Assembly (NCBI GenBank): GCA_964415045.1
Contig: CAYPZL010000210.1
Coordinates: 1-8,968 of the forward strand
From: CAYPZL01 sp964415045
GTDB lineage: Bacteria; Planctomycetota; Phycisphaerae; Sedimentisphaerales; Anaerobacaceae
Direction: 5' to 3'
DNA: 8,968 bases
Both the position numbers and the translations under genes were made by a program. The first letter of the stretch is position 1. Every line of letters starts with the position of its first letter. The notes under the pieces were generated by a model that was not told the DNA's origin, ran no database searches, and saw nothing but the letters and a program-made list of their open reading frames with translations. Positions 5,020-8,968 of this stretch are shown piece after piece.

Positions 5020-7281
5020 ATGAAACGTTTGAATTGCCATCGCATCGCCCTGGCATTTGCCTGTGTCACTTGCTTGTCCGCAGTAATGTTTGCGAATGAG
5101 AACAGCAGTTCCGATGAGAGGCTGGTCCTGGCCAACGACCATGTCCGTTTTGAATTCGAGCCCGGCACAATGGGACTGGCCAAAATGGTCGATCTTCACA
5201 CGGGATACAATCACATCCATGACGTCGACGGAAGGCACCTCCTTTGGGAAGTGGCTTTCGGTGTCGGCAGGCAGATTTATACGATCACCAATAACTACCG
5301 GCCCTGCACGAATACGTTTGTGGAAGACCTGGCTGACGGGACCAGGCGAGCGGTGATGGAGTGGAAGGATCTGCGGTGGTGGAACGAAGACAACATGGTG
5401 AGCATTCGTCTTACCGTTGAACTGCCCGGTGACGACGGGGTGGCCCGGTGGCGAATTTCCGTGCAAAACCACAGCGATTACTGGGGGCTGTGGTCGGTCC
5501 TGTTCCCGATCGTCAATGGCTTCCCGGCTTCAGGGCAATACGATATCGCCAGGCAGGCATTCGCCCGCGGAGGCGTACTGTCCAGGAATCACACGGGCAA
5601 GATCGTGGGACGGTATCCCGGGTCGACCTGGGCGATGCAGCTCATGTCTCTGAGCAAGAACGACAACGCGGTGTATCTGGCAACGATGGATGCGCAGGCC
5701 AGAGCCAAAGATTTTGTGGCCGAGCCCATTGCGAATTTGTCCGGGGAGCGTTATCCGATCGTATTCGAGGGGAGAAGACACAAGCAGTTTGTCCCTGAGC
5801 CGGGCGAGAGACTCTATATTATCCACTACCCCGACAATATGGGGGTGCAGGGCTCGTCTTATCCCGATTACTACCCGGTAGCCTTCGGGGTCTACCAGGG
5901 CGGCTGGCTGGAAGCGACACAGCGATACCGGCCTTGGGCGCTACAGCAGAAGTGGGCCCGAAAGGGACCTCTCTCGCAGAGGGCGGATGTGCCCGAGGCC
6001 CTGAAGAACATCGGCGTCTGGATTCGAGAAGACTGGGAATGGAACGGCGCGAAAGGCTCCGCTCACGAGATGAACAAGCCCCTGCTGGAGGCGGCGAAGA
6101 AGCTTGAAGTTCCCGTCGGACTCCAGTGGTACCGCTGGCACCGGAATCCCTTTGACAACGACTATCCGCACTTCATCCCGGCAAGAGACAAGTTCAAGGA
6201 GCGAACGCAGGAACTGGTGGACAGCAACATTGTGGTCATGCCCTATATCAACGGCTCCAGCGCCGACATGAACATAAAGGACTTCGATCGATTCGCTCCC
6301 CACGCGGTCCGCGATGAAGCCGGTGGAATTCGCCATCACTATTACTCAAACCGGGCCGGCCGGCTGTTGTCCATGTGCGGCGAAGCGACGTTCTGGCAGG
6401 ATACCGTCACTTCGCTGGTGGATGACATCTTCACGCTGTACGGAGTGAATGGGATTTATGTTGATCAGGTCGCCGGTCTGTATCACGAATTGTGCTTTGC
6501 CCGAAATCACGGCCATCCCCTCGGCGGCGGCAGCTACTGGGCAGACGGCAATCGGGAGTTGTTACGCAGGATAAAGGACGTTTCGCATCGGGCGCAGCGA
6601 GATGGCGTGGTCACCTCCGAGGGAGCTTCCGAGGTGTTTTTCGACGTCCTGGATGGCAATCTTCTCTGGTCGCAGCCATCCGAGACGGAGATCCCCATGT
6701 TGCAGGTGGTCTATTCCGGGTATACGGTATTTTTCGGCAGTCCCTGTGATTACACCAAGGGCGACCGGCTGTTCATTTTCGCCCAGGGACAGGCCCTCAT
6801 GAACGGCCGTCAGAATGGCTGGATGGACCTGGGGCTCTTTCAGCCGGAATATGCGCGCAAGGTTGATTATCTCAAGCGGTGCGGCCAATTCCGTGTGGCG
6901 GCAGGCAAATTCCTGACCTTCGGCAGACTCCTGGGACCGATTGAACCAACCAACGCCGTTCCCGAGTTTCGGCTGGACGATCTCGGCTGGGGCATGTATG
7001 AAGCCACGCGTGCCGCCCACGTTCCCAGTGCCGAAGGACGGCTCTGGCAATCGGAAGACGGTCACCTGGCCGTCGTTCTGGTGAACTTCGTCGACGAAGA
7101 GATTCCCTTTGCGTATGCCATCGACCCGGAGAAATACGACCTGCACGCCGACAGCTATCGATTGACCCGGATCACACCGGACGGGTCCGTCCCGCTGGCC
7201 AGGACCCGCCGCCTGATACGTCGCACGGAAACCCTCGCCCCCCGCGCCATACGCGTGATAGAGATCTCACCCGCCCAATAG
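5020..7281 (+). CDS. Secreted DUF6259-like protein, candidate glycoside hydrolase
   Basis: A 753-residue protein. ATG 5020 begins a Sec signal peptide (MKRLNCHRIALAFACVTCLS, then AVMFA) with a likely cut after A25. A modest AAAAGG (5006-5011) lies 8 nt upstream. Residues 35-310 look like an N-terminal beta-sandwich (LVLANDHVRFEFEPGTMGL, repeated aromatic and strand-rich segments). Residues 325-590 look like a (beta/alpha)8 barrel: GVWIREDWEWNG, VPVGLQWYRWHRNPFDNDYP, VMPYING, GVNGIYVDQVAG, VVTSEGASEVFFD. Residues 680-750 form a small C-terminal beta domain (LAVVLVNF to APRAIRVIEI). D482 in IYVDQ and E534 (or E538) in TSEGASE sit at barrel strand ends as in retaining glycosidases and are candidate catalytic acids; this is inference. 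I recognise the pattern as DUF6259, which as far as I know has no assigned reaction. Codons are visibly less GC-biased than in the genes at 116-4730, a possible sign of separate acquisition. Its stop codon lies 2 nt from RHS-derived sequence. Confidence 0.75.
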   Translation: MKRLNCHRIALAFACVTCLSAVMFANENSSSDERLVLANDHVRFEFEPGTMGLAKMVDLHTGYNHIHDVDGRHLLWEVAFGVGRQIYTITNNYRPCTNTFVEDLADGTRRAVMEWKDLRWWNEDNMVSIRLTVELPGDDGVARWRISVQNHSDYWGLWSVLFPIVNGFPASGQYDIARQAFARGGVLSRNHTGKIVGRYPGSTWAMQLMSLSKNDNAVYLATMDAQARAKDFVAEPIANLSGERYPIVFEGRRHKQFVPEPGERLYIIHYPDNMGVQGSSYPDYYPVAFGVYQGGWLEATQRYRPWALQQKWARKGPLSQRADVPEALKNIGVWIREDWEWNGAKGSAHEMNKPLLEAAKKLEVPVGLQWYRWHRNPFDNDYPHFIPARDKFKERTQELVDSNIVVMPYINGSSADMNIKDFDRFAPHAVRDEAGGIRHHYYSNRAGRLLSMCGEATFWQDTVTSLVDDIFTLYGVNGIYVDQVAGLYHELCFARNHGHPLGGGSYWADGNRELLRRIKDVSHRAQRDGVVTSEGASEVFFDVLDGNLLWSQPSETEIPMLQVVYSGYTVFFGSPCDYTKGDRLFIFAQGQALMNGRQNGWMDLGLFQPEYARKVDYLKRCGQFRVAAGKFLTFGRLLGPIEPTNAVPEFRLDDLGWGMYEATRAAHVPSAEGRLWQSEDGHLAVVLVNFVDEEIPFAYAIDPEKYDLHADSYRLTRITPDGSVPLARTRRLIRRTETLAPRAIRVIEISPAQ

Positions 7282-7283
7282 AC

Positions 7284-7373
7284 ATCAACTCGGAGAAAGC
7301 CGCCAACGCAAGGGCCGTAGTAGCGGGCTCGGTAGTAGTAGAGTCCGGTGTCGGTGTCGAAGCGGCGGCCGGC
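7284..7373 (-). pseudogene. RHS repeat-associated core fragment
   Basis: On the minus strand the frame reads AGRRFDTDTGLYYYRARYYG and continues PCVGGFLRVD, a clear match to the RHS core consensus GRRYDxETGLYYYRARYYDP followed by GRFLQxD. The usual continuation (PIGY, then an NLYAYVxNNP-type segment) is absent: beyond 7284 the frame runs antisense into the DUF6259-like gene. Upstream, the open frame reaches 7544 but is not RHS-like. This is a truncated remnant of a large surface or toxin-delivery-type RHS/YD-repeat protein and is not expected to be functional. Confidence 0.75.
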
Positions 7374-7623
7374 GTTGGAATTGAGTAAGGATGATTTACT
7401 ATTGATTATTGGTCTCGTCGCGTAGGGTGTGCCGTGCACACCGGCTCCTTTCGCGCCGCACCTGCGCGCAACGGCACGCGTCCTCAGTCCCGTCTCGGGC
7501 TTGCTCCCGAATGGGAACTGAATTGTCTCACATAAAGCCACCAAAGCACAAAGCCTTCAAAACACCGCGAGCCACGCGGAGCCAATAATCAATTGTAAAT
7601 AATCGATAATCAATCCCAAGGCC
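7371..7623. repeat. Segment bounded by imperfect AT-rich inverted repeats, lying between RHS scraps
   Basis: Positions 7390-7412 and 7582-7604 are inverted copies with 21 of 23 bases identical (core ATTGATTATTGG). Pairing extends outward to 7371 and 7623 at about 35 of 42 identities by hand alignment, and may continue inward with gaps (CGCGTAG versus CGCGTGG). The roughly 170-bp interior holds a perfect 7-bp hairpin (7426-7442), further short GC stems, and an A/C-rich stretch AAAGCCACCAAAGCACAAAG (7534-7553). No transposase is encoded. It could be a small non-autonomous element inserted into an RHS gene, or a recombination scar between repeats. No target-site duplication was recognised. Confidence 0.6.
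7426..7442. repeat. Perfect 7-bp hairpin inside the inverted-repeat segment
   Basis: GGTGTGC (7426-7432), loop CGT, then GCACACC (7436-7442). It has no T-run on either side, so it is not an intrinsic terminator. It lies within the segment between the two RHS fragments and may be part of a structured element. Confidence 0.5.
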
Positions 7624-7742
7624 TTGGCAATCCGCCGGCCGCCGGGGTCGTAGGTATAGGTGATCTGCTCCCAGTCGTCCGGGACGATTAGAACCACGAG
7701 CCATTTGCCGAGAACGGAAACATTACCCGGCCCTAAAAGTCA
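7557..7742 (-). pseudogene. RHS/YD-repeat fragment
   Basis: On the minus strand the frame reads DDWEQITYTYDPGGRRIAKA (7620-7679), a recognisable YD repeat of RHS proteins (consensus YxYDxxGRRIxK). The frame continues through the inverted repeat as LGLIIDYLQLIIGSAWLAVF and stops at TGA 7559-7557. Upstream it reads SVLGKWLVVLIVP and then loses RHS character. It lies upstream of the core fragment in the same direction, so the two scraps are in native order, but the approximately 100 residues that normally lie between them are missing and replaced by the inverted-repeat segment. A decayed remnant. Confidence 0.65.
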
Positions 7743-7853
7743 CCCGGGCCCAATGGAGAAAACAACATGCCGCTTAACGGACCGCCATTCGTGACTGTCC
7801 CCATTGTTTAGCGCTCTGGTTTTTGCAGTATTCTACCGCCATTCTTCCGTAGT
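7741..7853. other. Non-coding stretch with short repeats
   Basis: No gene is visible. A 10-bp direct repeat ACCGCCATTC occurs at 7781-7790 and 7835-7844. GACTGTCCCCATTG (7793-7806) resembles motifs seen near REP-associated transposases in environmental genomes, but no transposase or paired palindrome is present, so this is weak. No intrinsic terminator for the minus-strand gene ending at 7854 was found. Confidence 0.3.
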
Positions 7854-8885
7854 TTACTTCTTCTCCTGTTTGGCTTGCTTCTTCTCTAATGCGTGGAGCA
7901 TCTTCTCGCGCTCGGCCTCGGGGAGGATCGCGCCCAGAGCCTTGGTCAGTTCGGCAGGCTGAAGCCTGCTTTCAGTTACTTGAACGTACACATCCGCTAT
8001 GCGGCGACCTACGTCATCGAACAAGCACGCGTCGACGCTAAACAGTCGCTGGGCATAACGGTACTCGGTCAAACTCATGGAAGAATCGTAGAATAAGTCT
8101 GCAAGCATTTGGCTCGCTGTACGCTCTGGTTCGCAAGCACGATACGCTACGTGCCACTGCTTGAACGGAATGCGTAGGCCGTCAACTGTAATTCTGGCCG
8201 CGCGTTCATGTTCCCAAAACGGGCCATGCGACAACTCGACAATCGTAACCTGGTCGCCGGCGCTACTAAAACGGATTTGCCGATGCCCTGAGAAGCCGCC
8301 TTTGGGCGAGTTCAAGCATGACGTGGTGTAATAGCCGATTTCAAATGCCAACTTCGTGGCTTCGACGATTCCACGATCCGTCGCCTCAATGAATCCCCTC
8401 CGCAGGGAGATCGGGTAGTCTCTCACGGGCAGGCTGACCGACAGCACGTGTGCCCGACTCTGCCCGGAGCGCAAACGGTCGTAGGTGGCCGCCCAAGGTA
8501 CGACCGTGTGCACTATTTCGTAAGACGGCGGGTTCATTCGTCTGAAGACCAGAAGGGTTTTGCCGTCCGTATCTACCAAGACTTCGGCATTTCCTTGGGT
8601 CTTCGCGCTCGTTTTGTTCATCCCATGCAGTTCTCCCATGACTTGCTCAGGGGGACGTCTGGCCGGACTCTCGTTGTAGATCCAGATGTCTTGGCCGCAT
8701 TCGTTCCTGATCTCACAACGCAACTCGACGGCCGTGCTCGTGATCTCCAGTGAACCTAGCGCGATAGACACACCGGCCGGCTCCACATTTCTCTTCAGCA
8801 TATGCCGGGACTCGGCCTGCGCGCCGCCGAGAAAGAAAAAGGCACACACACCCAACAGGACATTCGCGACTTCCACGCAACCCAT
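7854..8885 (-). CDS. Secreted protein of unknown function
   Basis: A 343-residue protein that I do not recognise. ATG 8885 is well supported by GTGAGGAG, with AGGAG 6 nt upstream on the minus strand. Residues 1-24 form a probable signal peptide ending in GGAQA|ES; its n-region (MGCVEVAN) is unusual in lacking a positive charge and carrying a glutamate. Residues 36-70 (VSIALGSLEITSTAVELRCE, then NECGQDIWIY) look like a beta-sandwich strand pair similar in character to domains that describe intrinsic versus observed properties, but no family can be named. Several cysteines (C57, C63, C190, C251, C287) could form disulfides. The C-terminus (305-343) is helical and charged, ending in a lysine-rich tail. 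It has codon use less GC-rich than the genes at 116-4730. It stands alone in the window behind RHS debris, so context gives no role. Confidence 0.7.
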   Translation of the reverse strand: MGCVEVANVLLGVCAFFFLGGAQAESRHMLKRNVEPAGVSIALGSLEITSTAVELRCEIRNECGQDIWIYNESPARRPPEQVMGELHGMNKTSAKTQGNAEVLVDTDGKTLLVFRRMNPPSYEIVHTVVPWAATYDRLRSGQSRAHVLSVSLPVRDYPISLRRGFIEATDRGIVEATKLAFEIGYYTTSCLNSPKGGFSGHRQIRFSSAGDQVTIVELSHGPFWEHERAARITVDGLRIPFKQWHVAYRACEPERTASQMLADLFYDSSMSLTEYRYAQRLFSVDACLFDDVGRRIADVYVQVTESRLQPAELTKALGAILPEAEREKMLHALEKKQAKQEKK

Positions 8886-8968
8886 TTCTTGCTCCTCACT
8901 TATGAACTAAGCACTGGGTGCTCGCGTAAAATGGTGTGCCAATTCAAGGGATTCGGCCTGTTTGCCCG

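Noticed and set aside
7155..7544. Intact 129-residue minus-strand gene
   Set aside because: Only 7284-7373 has meaning (RHS core); the rest is inverted-repeat DNA and the antisense of the DUF6259-like 3' end.
7793..7806. REP-associated transposase end (GACTGTCCCCATTG)
   Set aside because: No paired palindrome and no transposase gene nearby; the similarity is short and from memory.
8918..8960. Sigma-54 or sigma-70 promoter upstream of the 7854-8885 gene
   Set aside because: TGGCAC is present on the minus strand but the GC of a -12 element is missing, and TTGAAT has no good -10 at proper spacing.
1..8968. tRNA, rRNA or CRISPR array
   Set aside because: No cloverleaf-like sequence, conserved rRNA segment or regularly spaced repeat was seen by eye.

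Overview
The window is a GC-rich bacterial chromosomal segment with six convincing protein genes. Its protein families suggest a planctomycete-like (PVC group) environmental bacterium, perhaps of the Phycisphaerae type. These are an exported Gfo/Idh/MocA oxidoreductase, a large secreted glycosidase-like protein of the DUF6259 type, a secreted right-handed beta-helix protein, an epimerase paired with a dihydrodipicolinate-synthase-like aldolase, and RHS debris. This is an inference from family content and composition; no ribosomal RNA or other phylogenetic marker is present.

Layout. Positions 1-115 are AT-richer and hold a perfect 14-bp hairpin. Positions 116-2215 (minus) are a two-gene operon: an NAD-dependent epimerase/dehydratase-like gene, then a DHDPS/NAL-family aldolase-like gene whose ribosome binding site overlaps the epimerase stop codon. 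Positions 2216-2406 are a compact divergent control region with two back-to-back sigma-70-type promoters. Positions 2407-3735 (plus) encode a secreted beta-helix protein that converges, 14 bp apart, on 3750-4730 (minus), a Sec-exported Gfo/Idh/MocA oxidoreductase. Positions 4731-5019 are a second divergent promoter region. Positions 5020-7281 (plus) encode a secreted 753-residue DUF6259-like protein with a probable TIM-barrel core. Positions 7282-7853 carry no intact gene. They hold two minus-strand scraps of an RHS/YD-repeat protein separated by a segment bounded by imperfect AT-rich inverted repeats. Positions 7854-8885 (minus) encode a secreted protein that I do not recognise.

How it may work together. 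Three neighbouring proteins carry Sec-type signal peptides (beta-helix, Gfo/Idh/MocA and DUF6259-like). They sit beside two cytosolic enzymes whose folds act on nucleotide sugars or sugars (epimerase fold) and on 2-keto acids (DHDPS fold). The simplest reading is a small locus for catabolism of a carbohydrate, perhaps an acidic polysaccharide: extracellular or periplasmic cleavage by the beta-helix and DUF6259-like proteins, then oxidation and aldol cleavage of the released sugars. The substrate and the reaction order cannot be read from the sequence. No transporter or regulator gene is in the window.

The least explained parts are the exported oxidoreductase with an altered Rossmann motif, the DUF6259-like protein as a candidate new glycosidase, and the inverted-repeat segment lying between two RHS fragments directly behind the DUF6259-like stop codon.
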